Notes: generated by a model not told the origin, from the letters alone. Shown: positions 45,106 to 53,589, counted from the stretch's first letter. The stretch is 64,000 bases of DNA from Paenibacillus xylanivorans (GCF_001280595.1 NZ_LITU01000070.1:135697-199696); one strand, 5' to 3'. Numbers and translations are program-made.

Positions 45106-45150
45106 AATGAGGCTCTTGAGCGCTACTTTTTAGCGTCCAGGGGCCTTATT
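45106..45150 (+). terminator. Terminator-like hairpin after the small membrane protein gene
   Basis: AATGAGGCTCTTGAGCGCTA (45106-45125) and TAGCGTCCAGGGGCCTTATT (45131-45150) pair over most positions with a 5-nt loop. The following T tract is short. Confidence 0.65.
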
Positions 45151-45256
45151 CTGTTAAACGGATTAGGATCTAATCCTCATCTAACATGGCATGACCCAGC
45201 ATAAGATGACATTCGTGAAACGTTTTTCGTGGTGATCACGTTATAATAGAGTATAC

Positions 45257-45412
45257 TTACGGCTGGGTGTTCAGTTGCAACCATGAAGTTTCGGTTGTGT
45301 TGGTGCCTTTCAGTGATTCTCCGGGATCATCATTGATGCGGGAGAGCACTGTTAATGTAATGGACAGGGTGAAGGCGAGCAGCACATATATGAAAATGTT
45401 TTTTTTATTCAT
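45257..45412 (-). CDS. Small membrane-anchored peptide (51 aa)
   Basis: A frame of 51 codons starting at ATG 45412, with AGAGAGG about 9 nt upstream. It has an N-terminal hydrophobic segment (KNIFIYVLLAFTLSITLTVL) and a polar extracytoplasmic tail (SRINDDPGESLKGTNTTETS). The open frame extends farther upstream, but without a ribosome site. It is divergent from the FHA-domain gene across a 220-bp region. No family is recognised. TATAAT at 45242-45247 lies just past its 3' end and is of unclear use. Confidence 0.45.
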   Translation of the reverse strand: MNKKNIFIYVLLAFTLSITLTVLSRINDDPGESLKGTNTTETSWLQLNTQP

Positions 45413-45633
45413 GGTGAGGTACCTCTCTTGTTGATAGGCTAAGGCGTGCATACGACGGTTATGAGAAAAAAGGCACAACGTCTGGTATAGTAGAGAAAAG
45501 CATATAACGATGCCTGTATACACTATATAAATTATTATGAATGCAAACAATGGAACAAATCTGATGAATTTATCATTATTTATGAACGGAACGCTCATAG
45601 AGATAGAGTGATATTTGAAGGTGGGAGAATAAC

Positions 45634-46305
45634 ATGCGGGAGACGGCAAAAATCGTCATTCGTACGCCAGGGCAGGAAAGTGACGGTTCGTTCGCTTATG
45701 TCAGCCAGGGGCGCTCCATTACAGTGGGGCGTTATACGGGTGGAGACGAATTGGACTTGTCTGTCTACAATCAGTTGATATCGAAGCGGCATTGCCGCAT
45801 TCATTATGATGAGCAGCATCAGCTGTGGATTGAGGATCTGGATAGCAAAAATGGAACGGAATTGAACGGGCAGCGCCTTGTTCCCTATGAGAAATACCCC
45901 TTTGCCGAGGGAGACAGCCTGACACTGGTCAATGGCTTGATCCAGCTTCGCACAGAGGGAGATCTTGAAGAAACGAGAGAGTATCGGATATCCGATTTGC
46001 TGGGTGAGGGTGTGCGTTTGCAGGATCACCTGCAAACCGTGCAGATTGGCGAGGTGGAGATTCCACTGTCCAAGAAGGAGTACCAGCTGTTCAAGCTGCT
46101 GTACAGCCAGTTGGATCACTTTGTGACCCGGGAGCAGATTGTCGGCCAAGTGTGGCCGGAGCGAAGCATGCTGGAGAGTGAGTCGGTAGGCATTGACGAG
46201 ATTAACTCGCTGATCTACCGGACGAATCGCAAGCTTGGGGTGCATTTTACAATCAAGTCGGTGTACAAAAAAGGGGTATACATGAAGTCCCATGTACCGG
46301 ATTGA
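45634..46305 (+). CDS. FHA domain - winged-helix DNA-binding protein
   Basis: Protein of 223 residues. The FHA domain (about 10-110) has GRYTGGDELDLS, NQLISKRHCRIHY and DLDSKNGTELNG, the residues that bind phosphothreonine. The C-terminal winged helix (about 125-215) resembles the OmpR/Trans_reg_C type: LSKKEYQLFKLLYSQLDHFV, TREQIVGQVWP, INSLIYRTNRKLG, and the wing IKSVYKKGVYM. This is the domain set of EmbR-like regulators in reverse order, suggesting a transcription factor whose activity depends on a Ser/Thr kinase. ATG 45634 follows GTGGGAG. No kinase gene is next to it. Confidence 0.88.
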   Translation: MRETAKIVIRTPGQESDGSFAYVSQGRSITVGRYTGGDELDLSVYNQLISKRHCRIHYDEQHQLWIEDLDSKNGTELNGQRLVPYEKYPFAEGDSLTLVNGLIQLRTEGDLEETREYRISDLLGEGVRLQDHLQTVQIGEVEIPLSKKEYQLFKLLYSQLDHFVTREQIVGQVWPERSMLESESVGIDEINSLIYRTNRKLGVHFTIKSVYKKGVYMKSHVPD

Positions 46306-46429
46306 ATGAGTGGAATGAGCAGCAGGATGGAATGAGATAAAAGCCAAATTAGAATAAGAAAAAGGGAGCTTCTGCTCAATGTCATTAAGTTAAGCTCAAA
46401 GGAAAAACTGGGAATGAAAATAAAATCCG

Positions 46430-46467
46430 AAACGGCATGGGAAAAAGTCCTATGCCGTTTGTTTTTT
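46430..46467 (+). terminator. Terminator after the FHA gene
   Basis: AAACGGCATGGGA (46430-46442) and TCCTATGCCGTTT (46448-46460) form the stem, followed by GTTTTTT. Confidence 0.85.
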
Positions 46468-46543
46468 GGTGCAAGCAAGGAAAAAAGCGTACAGCAAACA
46501 AAGCGGATGGAATATCCGCTTAAAAATGTTCATGTGAGCCGAA

Positions 46544-47035
46544 TTATGCTACTCTGTAGACGAAGCTAACAGCTGATTTATAGCGGATTTTGCGCGTATT
46601 CTTCTGCCCTGGGCGAATGGGTCGAATCGGCAAAAGGTTTTTGCGAATCAGCGCTTCAACATCGGGCGGAGATTCATCGCCTTGTGAGCGCAGGAAATGT
46701 CTGCAAACGTAAACGGCAACCGTGAAGTTGACTTGGTAAAGGTGCCGTTTATCCATTTGGGAAATGACGACGTGCGAGGTCATCATTTCAGCGAAATTGT
46801 ACATGATCATTCTTGCGAAAATCTCCTGGGTGATGGACTCTTGTCTCTTTGCGTGAAAACTCGTCAGACCGACGGTGTATTTTAATGCCCTGAAAGAGGT
46901 TTCAATGCCCCATCGCCTGTTATAAATGGACTTGATTTCATCGGGTGGGAAATCAGTGGCAGACAGATTCGGGAAAAAGGGAACAATCGCGGGTCGATTG
47001 TTCCCTTTTTCCGTTATAGCACTTGACAACGACAA
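46544..47035 (-). pseudogene. IS4-family transposase, C-terminal remnant
   Basis: About 130 residues of an IS4-type DDE transposase C-terminus. The diagnostic Y-x2-R-x3-E-x6-K signature is visible in YNRRWGIETSFRALKY, followed by ITQEIFARMIMYNFAEMM. The N-terminal half with the first two catalytic Asp residues is absent. The first ~25 residues of the frame are not transposase-like and may come from the junction. I did not find terminal inverted repeats flanking it. Lies beside the GC-rich epoxide hydrolase-MarR pair and may mark how that pair arrived. Confidence 0.75.
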
Positions 47036-47069
47036 CTTGGTTGACTATATTTAAGACAACCAAGTTGTC
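47023..47069 (+). promoter_or_regulatory. Promoter overlapped by a 13-bp perfect inverted repeat
   Basis: TTGACA (47023-47028) and TATATT (47046-47051) are 17 nt apart. GACAACTTGGTTG (47031-47043) in the spacer is the exact reverse complement of CAACCAAGTTGTC (47057-47069), so the -10 lies between the arms. A repressor bound here would block the promoter; the nearby MarR-family protein is the obvious candidate. Confidence 0.8.
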
Positions 47070-47137
47070 TATAATTGAATGACAAGGTTATATAAAGCGT
47101 GGTGAATAAGTAGCCAGAGGAAGGTGGAGAAACAGAA

Positions 47138-48025
47138 ATGAACATCACGAATTCGAGCGCGTCGATTCCGGGGCTCGCGCATCACACGGCACAGGTCAAC
47201 GGGACCATGATTCACTACGTGTCAGCCGGCACCTCAGGGTCCCCGATTTTGTTGGTCCACGGGTTCCCGGAGACCTGGTGGACGTTCCATAAGCTCATCC
47301 CTTTGCTTGCCTTGCAGCACAGGGTGTTTGCCGTCGACTTGCGCGGCTTTGGCGACTCAAGCAACGCCGAGGTTGACTATGACAGCACGACATCCGCCGA
47401 AGATTTGCATCTGCTCATCAAGCAGTTAGACGTAGGTCCGGTGCACCTCACGGGGCAGGACATCAGCGGGGCCACGGTCTTCCGACTCGCGGCCACGTAT
47501 CCGGAAGATGTTCGCAGCTTCACCGCGATCGAGATGGGCCTTCCCGGATTCGGGCTCGAAGGTCTGGGCGACATCACGCACGGCGGCTCCTGGCATATTG
47601 GCGTTCTGGCGACGCCCGGCATACCCGAGATGCTGCTCGCCGGTCGCGAACGGGAGTTCCTGGGGAATTGGGCATTCCCGGCCATGACCGCAGTTCAGGG
47701 GGCGATCGCGGACACCGACATTGACGAGTTCGTCCGCACATATTCCCGCCCCAACGGCTGGCGCGGAGCGATCGGCCTCTACCAGTCGATGCTCAACGAA
47801 GGCGACAGCATCAAGGAACTCGCCGAAACGAGCCCACTGACCATGCCAGTCTTGGCTATCGGCGCTGGCGGCGGTCCGTTCACCGCAGGAACCGTGAGCC
47901 AGATCACGATCCACGGCATCAAATCCGTGCAACTCGAAGGCGTTGGCCACTACGCCGCCTTGGAGGCGCCGGAAGCTCTGTCGGGCGTACTCCTCGACTT
48001 CCTGAAGAGCATAGACGCGGCTTGA
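47138..48025 (+). CDS. Alpha/beta hydrolase, epoxide hydrolase/dehalogenase type
   Basis: Enzyme of 295 residues. The oxyanion motif is LVHGFPETWWTF, the nucleophile position is an Asp (residue 108, in LTGQDISGATVF) instead of Ser, and the His is residue 271 in GVGHYAALEAPEAL. An Asp nucleophile points to an epoxide hydrolase or haloalkane dehalogenase. No signal peptide. ATG 47138 follows GAAGGTGGAG. The gene is visibly GC-richer than its neighbours, with mostly G/C third positions, which suggests transfer from a GC-rich donor. It forms a unit with the MarR gene 64 bp downstream. Confidence 0.88.
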   Translation: MNITNSSASIPGLAHHTAQVNGTMIHYVSAGTSGSPILLVHGFPETWWTFHKLIPLLALQHRVFAVDLRGFGDSSNAEVDYDSTTSAEDLHLLIKQLDVGPVHLTGQDISGATVFRLAATYPEDVRSFTAIEMGLPGFGLEGLGDITHGGSWHIGVLATPGIPEMLLAGREREFLGNWAFPAMTAVQGAIADTDIDEFVRTYSRPNGWRGAIGLYQSMLNEGDSIKELAETSPLTMPVLAIGAGGGPFTAGTVSQITIHGIKSVQLEGVGHYAALEAPEALSGVLLDFLKSIDAA

Positions 48026-48089
48026 GGTGGAAAGTGATGCTGCTTTGGATTAGAATAGAAAGAAACGCGTTAACAAAGGAAGGAACAAT

Positions 48090-48560
48090 ATGTCTCGATC
48101 TGGAGCCGATCTCGCGCTTCTCCTCTTGGGCGGCTATCGCGCGCTCGTAGACGCCGCAATGGTCGAACTGGCCGCTCGCGGGTACGACGATTTCCGTCCG
48201 GTTCACGACTTCGCGCTGCGCGCTATCGCCGCAGGCGCCGACAGCGCCTCGGATTTGGGGCGTCGCATGTCTGTCTCGAAGCAGGCAGCATCGAAGACGA
48301 TCACAGTTCTCCTCGACCGCCGTTATGTATCGCGCGAATTGGACCCCGATGATGCTCGTCGAAAGCGGCTGCAGGTCACCCCTCTCGGCTTTGACGTCTT
48401 GCGGCAGGGGGAAGCAATCTTCGATGAGCTGCGCAAGAAATGGGAACAGCAGATTGGCGTCTCGGAGCTCGCAACGCTTGAGGCGCTGTTGAAGACGCTT
48501 ATCGGAGACGGAGCCATTCGTATGGATGCGCCCGGTTGGGCCGCGCAAGACCTTGGCTGA
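48090..48560 (+). CDS. MarR-family transcriptional regulator (GC-rich, acquired)
   Basis: Regulator of 156 residues: SASDLGRRMSVSKQAASKTI as recognition helix and LLDRRYVSRELDPDDARRKR as wing. Base and codon use match the hydrolase gene upstream (GC-rich, many GCG/CGC codons), unlike the flanking DNA. ATG 48090 follows AAGGAAGGAA. It probably binds the 13-bp inverted repeat at 47031-47069 and so controls both genes. The ligand could be the hydrolase substrate. Confidence 0.9.
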   Translation: MSRSGADLALLLLGGYRALVDAAMVELAARGYDDFRPVHDFALRAIAAGADSASDLGRRMSVSKQAASKTITVLLDRRYVSRELDPDDARRKRLQVTPLGFDVLRQGEAIFDELRKKWEQQIGVSELATLEALLKTLIGDGAIRMDAPGWAAQDLG

Positions 48561-48698
48561 ACACGAGTGAAGCCAGGATGGTCGCCAGCGCCGGCTACAA
48601 AGGAGTCCGTTCTTATTGAACTTCCCATTCCAGAATAGTTTCATAACGAAACCGCCGTTATCTTATGGTAATTATGCCCCAAAAGAGCCTCCCGCTTG

Positions 48699-48745
48699 GA
48701 AAGCTTCTGCTAGGTCTTTTTTGGACCTGGGGAAGCTTCTTTTGT
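48699..48745 (+). terminator. Terminator-like hairpin after the MarR gene
   Basis: GAAAGCTTCTGCTAGGTC pairs imperfectly with GACCTGGGGAAGCTTC around a T-rich loop, followed by TTTTGTT. Confidence 0.65.
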
Positions 48746-48797
48746 TATGATGAAGGTGCGAATGCTGCCTCTTAATTAAATTCAAAGGATTGAGGTT

Positions 48798-49376
48798 ATG
48801 TTCATATTTCAATTCATACCATGGCTGATTGCTGTGGTGACACTTATATCTGTGGTATCCATCGTGCTGGTCAGTTGGAAAAATGGAATCTCACCAATGC
48901 CGACTTCCAGCCTTGTCAGGCAGACAGTCATTCAGGAGGTCAACCGTATTCCCGGTTACGGCGATGTCATTGAAGCGGGCTCCGGATGGGGAACGCTGGC
49001 ACTGGACGTGGTCAGGCATTGCCCTGGAAAACGGCTTACGGGGATTGAAAATTCAATCGTTCCCTTATGGGCCTCCCAATGGATTGCTTTTCTAAGTGTC
49101 CACTTCCGGCGAGCAAAGGGAAAGCGCCATTCTCTGGAGGGGCGGCTGCGATTCATCCGTGGCAACATCTATACCATTTCATATGAACATGCCGATTGTG
49201 TCATCTGTTATTTGTTCCCCGGAGCGATGAATCGGCTCATGGACAAATTCAGCCGAGAGCTGCCACCGGGAGCGAAGGTGATTAGCGTCTGTTTTGCATT
49301 GCCAGGCAAGGTACCGTTACGGACCATCACGTGCCGGGATACGTTGCGTACCAAGGTGTATGTATATACGTTTTGA
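48798..49376 (+). CDS. Membrane-anchored class I SAM methyltransferase-like protein
   Basis: Protein of 192 residues. An N-terminal TM segment (FIPWLIAVVTLISVVSIVLV) is followed by a cytoplasmic methyltransferase-like domain: motif I VIEAGSGWGTLALDVV, acidic GIENSIVPLW, and DCVICYLFPGAMNRL. The domain is shorter than usual and lacks a visible substrate domain. Similar proteins occur in Bacillales without known substrate. ATG 48798 follows GATTGAGG. It stands alone between two hairpins. Confidence 0.75.
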   Translation: MFIFQFIPWLIAVVTLISVVSIVLVSWKNGISPMPTSSLVRQTVIQEVNRIPGYGDVIEAGSGWGTLALDVVRHCPGKRLTGIENSIVPLWASQWIAFLSVHFRRAKGKRHSLEGRLRFIRGNIYTISYEHADCVICYLFPGAMNRLMDKFSRELPPGAKVISVCFALPGKVPLRTITCRDTLRTKVYVYTF

Positions 49377-49400
49377 TTAGTGGAAAATCATGAATAAGCG

Positions 49401-49596
49401 CTAACGAACCTAGGAGATCTTAAAAGGTGGATAATCAAGGATTGCAACGTTTAACGAACCTCAGTAACGTTATTCAATCATAATACAGCGTCAGAACCTA
49501 AAAAAATGACTCAATCGACAAAATAACGTCTCTGTGATTCGTTAGATCTCAGACTTGGGCAAATGGGAACGAATAACGTGTATCGGGGTTCATTAG
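49401..49596. repeat. ~195-bp four-unit intergenic repeat element, copy B
   Basis: Second copy of the element at 24046-24240. Units: forward at 49402 (TAACGAACC) and 49452 (TAACGAACCTCAGTA then ACGTTATTC), reverse at 49536 (GATTCGTTAG) and 49587 (GGTTCATTAG). Spacing is 50, 84 and 51 nt. The two inner units match each other, as inverted copies, at about 19 of 23 positions. The outer ends CTAACGAACC and GGTTCATTAG are complementary at 9 of 10 positions. It occupies most of the 389-bp gene-free gap and contains no plausible reading frame. Confidence 0.78.
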
Positions 49597-49669
49597 AACA
49601 AAAAGACGTTGCTTGCTCGGCCGCACGGCTGGGATCGTCATATGCCAACCTTCATTACACCGCGCTATA

Positions 49670-49725
49670 ACAAGGGATGTCTCCCGTCATATTCATGACT
49701 TATGGGACATCCCCTTGTTTTTTTA
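49670..49725. terminator. Terminator between the methyltransferase and the beta-helix lipoprotein genes
   Basis: AACAAGGGATGTC and GGGACATCCCCTTGTT pair with inner GTCA/TGAC pairing, followed by a T run on the plus strand. It may serve both convergent genes. Confidence 0.75.
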
Positions 49726-49765
49726 ATCGCCTATTTATATTAGCTTTTATGGCCTGAATCTTAAC

Positions 49766-52072
49766 TTATCTCGCGGTATCCGTGGTGCCCGTTGTCCCTG
49801 TGGTGTCGGTTGTTGTAGCCGACTCTGTTCTGTTTCTTCCGCCTCCGAATCCGCCTTGGCCACGGCCTCCCCCTGGACCACCCATACCTGAATTCGCAGT
49901 CGTTACACCGGATTCATTCACCCAAGTTACATTGCTTGTGGATTGGAAGGCAACCACTTTGGTTCCGCCACTATACGTTCCGTCGGTATAAAGTCCATCC
50001 ACTGCTGTGCCAGTCGAAGTTCCGCCGGAGTAGATCACGTATGAACCGTCCTTTTTCAGATCCGTGGAGCTAACAACCACCGTTTGATAATCCTTCGCTG
50101 GAGCAAAGGTCAGGATGTTGTTTCCTTCGCTGTCTTCGACATGTACCAGTGTTCCTGCTTTTTGCGTTTCTGGGAACGTCATGGCAATGGTATTTTGAGT
50201 TGATGCTTCGGATGTTGCCTGAGCCATGCCGGAGCTGCCGGCTGAAACGAGATATCCGCCGCTGATCTCGAAGTTACCGTCATAATCCAGTGCTCCGTTA
50301 CCATTGTCAGTAGGGCCGTTCACAATGACGGTTCCGGCTGTCATGTAGATGGAGCCATTCGAATCCAGTCCATCGCCGCCAGCATTTACAGTGAGGGAAC
50401 CACCGTTGATGTGAAGCTCACTGTTTCCGGCAGATTCACCCGGCATACCACTTGGAGCACCGCCTTGTGGACGCGTATTACTATTCGCGTCTGTACTTTG
50501 ATCTGCTTGATCCGTGGTTGATGTTGTGCCTGTCGTCTCTGTAACAGAGATTTTGGAAGCTGCCGTTGTATCGGCTGCCTGTGTGCTGTCTTCTGTAGTA
50601 GTCGCAGCATCCGCATCCGTTGCAGTTATGTCACCAGAAGCATTCACGCCATCATCCGATGCAGTCACATCCACATTCCCATCGTTCAGGGTGATGATTG
50701 CACCTTCAAGACCTTCGTAGCTCTTGGCAATGGTAATGGTTCCGCCGTTAATGGTAAGCGCCTGATCGGCATGAATGCCGTCATCGCCGGATTCAATGTT
50801 GAACTCTCCGTCATTGACTGTCACATTGTTATTGCTGTGAAGTGAATCGTCCATGGAGTCGATTGTATACGTACCGCCATTAACCGTAAGGTCTGTACCC
50901 GCTTTAAGTGCTTTGGCACTTGTGGACTCTTCTTCCGTTGTTGTGGTAGCTGTGTCAGCATCTGCATTGGAATCAGCAGGTGCTGCTGCATTCGCGGAGC
51001 CGGATGGTGCTGCACCTGTTGCATTCGTTCCATCATTGCTCGGCATATCGGCAGGAGGTTCTCCATCTGGTGGTGTGCCCATATCGGTTGGAGGTGTTCC
51101 GCCACCCCATCCGCCGCCACCAAATGGTCCTTCTTCTACTTTGGCTGGCGCATTGGCGCTGCCGCCTGCGGTTACGATGTTAAATGTGCCGCCATCCGTA
51201 ACCAATGCGGTTTCCGCTTGAATGCCGTCGCTGCCGCTCTGGATGTTGAATGTACCTCCAGCAATGGCAACGAAGCCTTTAGTCGTATCCGTATCGTTTG
51301 TGGATTTAATGCTGTCACCTTCTGAATCAATGGTAATGGTACCGGCTTGAATCGCCACCATATCTTTACCTTTGATGCCGTCATCGGCGGATTTGACGTT
51401 AATTGTGCCACTGACGATTTTCAGATCATCCTTGCTCGTAATACCTTCATTATAGTTACCTGTAACCGTCAGCTTGCCTGTACCATTGAACGTCAGGTCT
51501 GCCTTGCTGAAGATGGCTGCATCCGGCTCATCCGTTGTAGCGTCGGCGTATACGTATGTCTTGCCATCGGAGACAGCATTCTCGGTCCCTTCCTCCAGCG
51601 TAATGATAGCTTTGCCCGCTTTCTGGATATAGATGGCTGCACTGTCGTTATCATTGATTGTCGCCCCGTTTAATACGAGATGTACGGTGCCCTTATCAGC
51701 AACATTAACTACAATCTGTCCATCGGTAAGCTTGCCGCTAAGTACATAGGTACCCGCTGCGGAGATGGTTACTGATCCGTTTGCTGCTTTTGCACCCGAT
51801 CCTGTGATGGAAGCGGTCGTACCGTTCAGCTTAATCGTTGTGGAATCTGTTGCACTCCAGCTAACGTTGGTATCGTCTGCATCCAGAGTGACCAGATCGG
51901 CATACTTCACCGAGGTTTGTTCACTGACGGATACGGTTTTGGTTGTTCCTGTCGTTGACACTGCGGCATTTGCGGTGCTGCTGGTTGCTGCCGGAGCACT
52001 GCATGCTGTAACCATTGCTGTAATCATCGCGACGGACCACAGTTTGCTGCCAGTTATGATTTTCTTTTTCAT
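49766..52072 (-). CDS. Secreted Cthe_2159-like beta-helix carbohydrate-binding lipoprotein
   Basis: Lipoprotein of 768 residues. The lipobox VTAC puts the lipidated Cys at residue 24. A Thr-rich linker precedes a long array of beta-helix turns with recurring acidic SxDDGI-type corners (SADDGIKGKD, SGSDGIQAET, SMDDSLHSNN, SGDDGIHADQ, ASDDGVNASG, AGGDGLDSNG), as in the Cthe_2159 family of calcium-dependent, acidic-polysaccharide-binding proteins. Two low-complexity inserts break it: a Gly/Pro-rich GGGWGGGTPPTDMGTPPDGE region and a Thr/Ala-rich segment. The C-terminus is Gly- and Thr-rich. It is the last gene of a VTC-DUF4956-lipoprotein operon, suggesting that it acts on the outer surface in the same process. 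Confidence 0.85.
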   Translation of the reverse strand: MKKKIITGSKLWSVAMITAMVTACSAPAATSSTANAAVSTTGTTKTVSVSEQTSVKYADLVTLDADDTNVSWSATDSTTIKLNGTTASITGSGAKAANGSVTISAAGTYVLSGKLTDGQIVVNVADKGTVHLVLNGATINDNDSAAIYIQKAGKAIITLEEGTENAVSDGKTYVYADATTDEPDAAIFSKADLTFNGTGKLTVTGNYNEGITSKDDLKIVSGTINVKSADDGIKGKDMVAIQAGTITIDSEGDSIKSTNDTDTTKGFVAIAGGTFNIQSGSDGIQAETALVTDGGTFNIVTAGGSANAPAKVEEGPFGGGGWGGGTPPTDMGTPPDGEPPADMPSNDGTNATGAAPSGSANAAAPADSNADADTATTTTEEESTSAKALKAGTDLTVNGGTYTIDSMDDSLHSNNNVTVNDGEFNIESGDDGIHADQALTINGGTITIAKSYEGLEGAIITLNDGNVDVTASDDGVNASGDITATDADAATTTEDSTQAADTTAASKISVTETTGTTSTTDQADQSTDANSNTRPQGGAPSGMPGESAGNSELHINGGSLTVNAGGDGLDSNGSIYMTAGTVIVNGPTDNGNGALDYDGNFEISGGYLVSAGSSGMAQATSEASTQNTIAMTFPETQKAGTLVHVEDSEGNNILTFAPAKDYQTVVVSSTDLKKDGSYVIYSGGTSTGTAVDGLYTDGTYSGGTKVVAFQSTSNVTWVNESGVTTANSGMGGPGGGRGQGGFGGGRNRTESATTTDTTGTTGTTDTAR

Positions 52073-52094
52073 ATTATATCGTTCCCTTCGAATT

Positions 52095-52778
52095 TTAATA
52101 TTCAGTGGTTGTTGGACTCATGGTTAAGGAGATATCCAGATTACCGTTTCGGGTACGGATCATGTCGAGGAATTCTTTTTGATTGACACTTTCATGAATG
52201 GTGACGTTGTAGACCAGCTCGTACAGACTGCCAAGCTCGGTTGTTCTGATTTTTTTGAGCTCATGCACGACATTGAATTTGTGGAATACTTCGTCCAGTG
52301 CTTCTTCGTAACTCAGATTCTCGGGAATGGTCACTTTCAATGTTTTTTGCTGGTTTTTCTTCTCTCCGAAGTTGAAGCGGCTCAGGACAAACATCAGTAC
52401 ACACAGGATAATGGTGAACATTACGGCATAACCGAATGCGCCTACACCGCAGGCAAGACCGGAAGCCATGGTGAACAGAACATAAGCAATGTCTTTCGGG
52501 TCACCAGGCGCACTTCTGAATCGGATGATGGAGAAGGCACCGGCGAGGCTGAATGCACGGGCAATGTTGCTGCCGATCAGAAGAATGATTATGGCTACGA
52601 TGACTGGCAAGACGACCATGGTTAGTGTAAAGCTTTGGGAATATGTGCTCTGATTTGTCTTCATGTACGTCAGGCTGATGATGACCCCCATGATGATGGC
52701 AAGTCCGATAGTTAGAATCGCATTACTAAAAGTTAGGGTGGTGTCTGTTAAAGCTGAGCTGAAAATGGAATCAAGCAT
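52095..52778 (-). CDS. DUF4956-family membrane protein
   Basis: Protein of 227 residues with about four TM segments (AILTIGLAIIMGVIISLTY; FTLTMVVLPVIVAIIILLIG; a conserved loop ARAFSLAGAFSIIRFRSAPG; FGYAVMFTIILCVLMFVL). A cytoplasmic C-terminal domain (about 145-227) has an alpha/beta pattern (VTIPENLSYEEALDEVFHKF). DUF4956 proteins are recurrent neighbours of VTC-domain proteins; the function is unknown. Its ATG overlaps the VTC stop by several bases, indicating translational coupling, and the lipoprotein gene starts 22 bp downstream. Confidence 0.9.
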   Translation of the reverse strand: MLDSIFSSALTDTTLTFSNAILTIGLAIIMGVIISLTYMKTNQSTYSQSFTLTMVVLPVIVAIIILLIGSNIARAFSLAGAFSIIRFRSAPGDPKDIAYVLFTMASGLACGVGAFGYAVMFTIILCVLMFVLSRFNFGEKKNQQKTLKVTIPENLSYEEALDEVFHKFNVVHELKKIRTTELGSLYELVYNVTIHESVNQKEFLDMIRTRNGNLDISLTMSPTTTEY

Positions 52779-53589
52779 ATACTACACGCTCTCTTTCTGT
52801 GATTGTTTTTTCTTGTTCTATGGATGGGTTGAAATCTGTACCCGGCAGCAATTCTCGTTCAGTCTGGTAGTTCAGGTTGGTTGTTCTGGCCAGATGTCTG
52901 TACTCATTGCCGTATTTCGAGAATCCGGTGCGATATAGGCCGTGTTCGGATAACAGTTGAGAGAGCCACATCGGAACGGTTTTCTCGGCTTTGACTTCCA
53001 TCAGCCAGCGTCCGTCTTTCACCAGAGGTTCACCGTAATCTCCTTGCTCTAGCTTCAGATCGTATCTGCGACTGCGGATGTTGGTATCAAAGGTGATGCG
53101 GAGATCGCGGCTGTTCTTGTCGAACAACGCCTTGCGTTCATACGCCAGATATACTTTTGGTTCCAGATCGTACAGCCGGAGGAAATACTTGATCTCTTCG
53201 ACGACCTGTTTGTTCATATAATCGGCGAGATCAGGCGCCTTGCCTGTCTGAACGAATTCATAGGCTTCATCCAGCTTCAGGGCAGTTCGGCGTTTGTTCA
53301 CCAGGCCAAATACTTTCTTTTTGATCTCCAGATATACCTTCGCATTCTCTTCAGGAACTCCGTATGCCCGCAGTCTCAGCTTCTCCTTGTATTTGGGTTT
53401 GGAGAGACTGGCGCGGATCAGGGAATCCTGCGGAGTGTCGAAGTACAGGTTGCTGATCGAGTAAAACTCGTGTTTCTTGTTATAGGCATCCAGCTCCATA
53501 TACTTCAGCAGGTCGGTGTAGAAGTTCTCGTATTGCTCATCTGTCAGGAGGTACTTGCTCTCATATCGGTTGAATACTTCAATTGCCAT
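52771..53589 (-). CDS. VTC-domain protein (polyphosphate polymerase-like)
   Basis: Soluble protein of 272 residues with the VTC/CYTH tunnel fold that in yeast VTC4 makes polyphosphate from ATP. Conserved charged positions lining the tunnel are visible: FNRYESKYLL, LYFDTP, KLRLRAYG, VYLEIKKKV, YERKALF, RITFDTNIRSRR and LMEVKAEK. No SPX domain and no TM segments are present. The start is the ATG at 53589 after AAAGGA. As the first gene of an operon with DUF4956 and a beta-helix lipoprotein, divergent from a two-component system, it may make or modify a phosphate-rich polymer. Polymerase activity is an inference from the fold. Confidence 0.88.
   Translation of the reverse strand: MAIEVFNRYESKYLLTDEQYENFYTDLLKYMELDAYNKKHEFYSISNLYFDTPQDSLIRASLSKPKYKEKLRLRAYGVPEENAKVYLEIKKKVFGLVNKRRTALKLDEAYEFVQTGKAPDLADYMNKQVVEEIKYFLRLYDLEPKVYLAYERKALFDKNSRDLRITFDTNIRSRRYDLKLEQGDYGEPLVKDGRWLMEVKAEKTVPMWLSQLLSEHGLYRTGFSKYGNEYRHLARTTNLNYQTERELLPGTDFNPSIEQEKTITERERVVYA

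Noticed and set aside
47426..48644. Long minus-strand frames opposite the hydrolase and MarR genes
   Set aside because: They are shadow frames produced by high GC; the plus-strand proteins carry all recognisable motifs.
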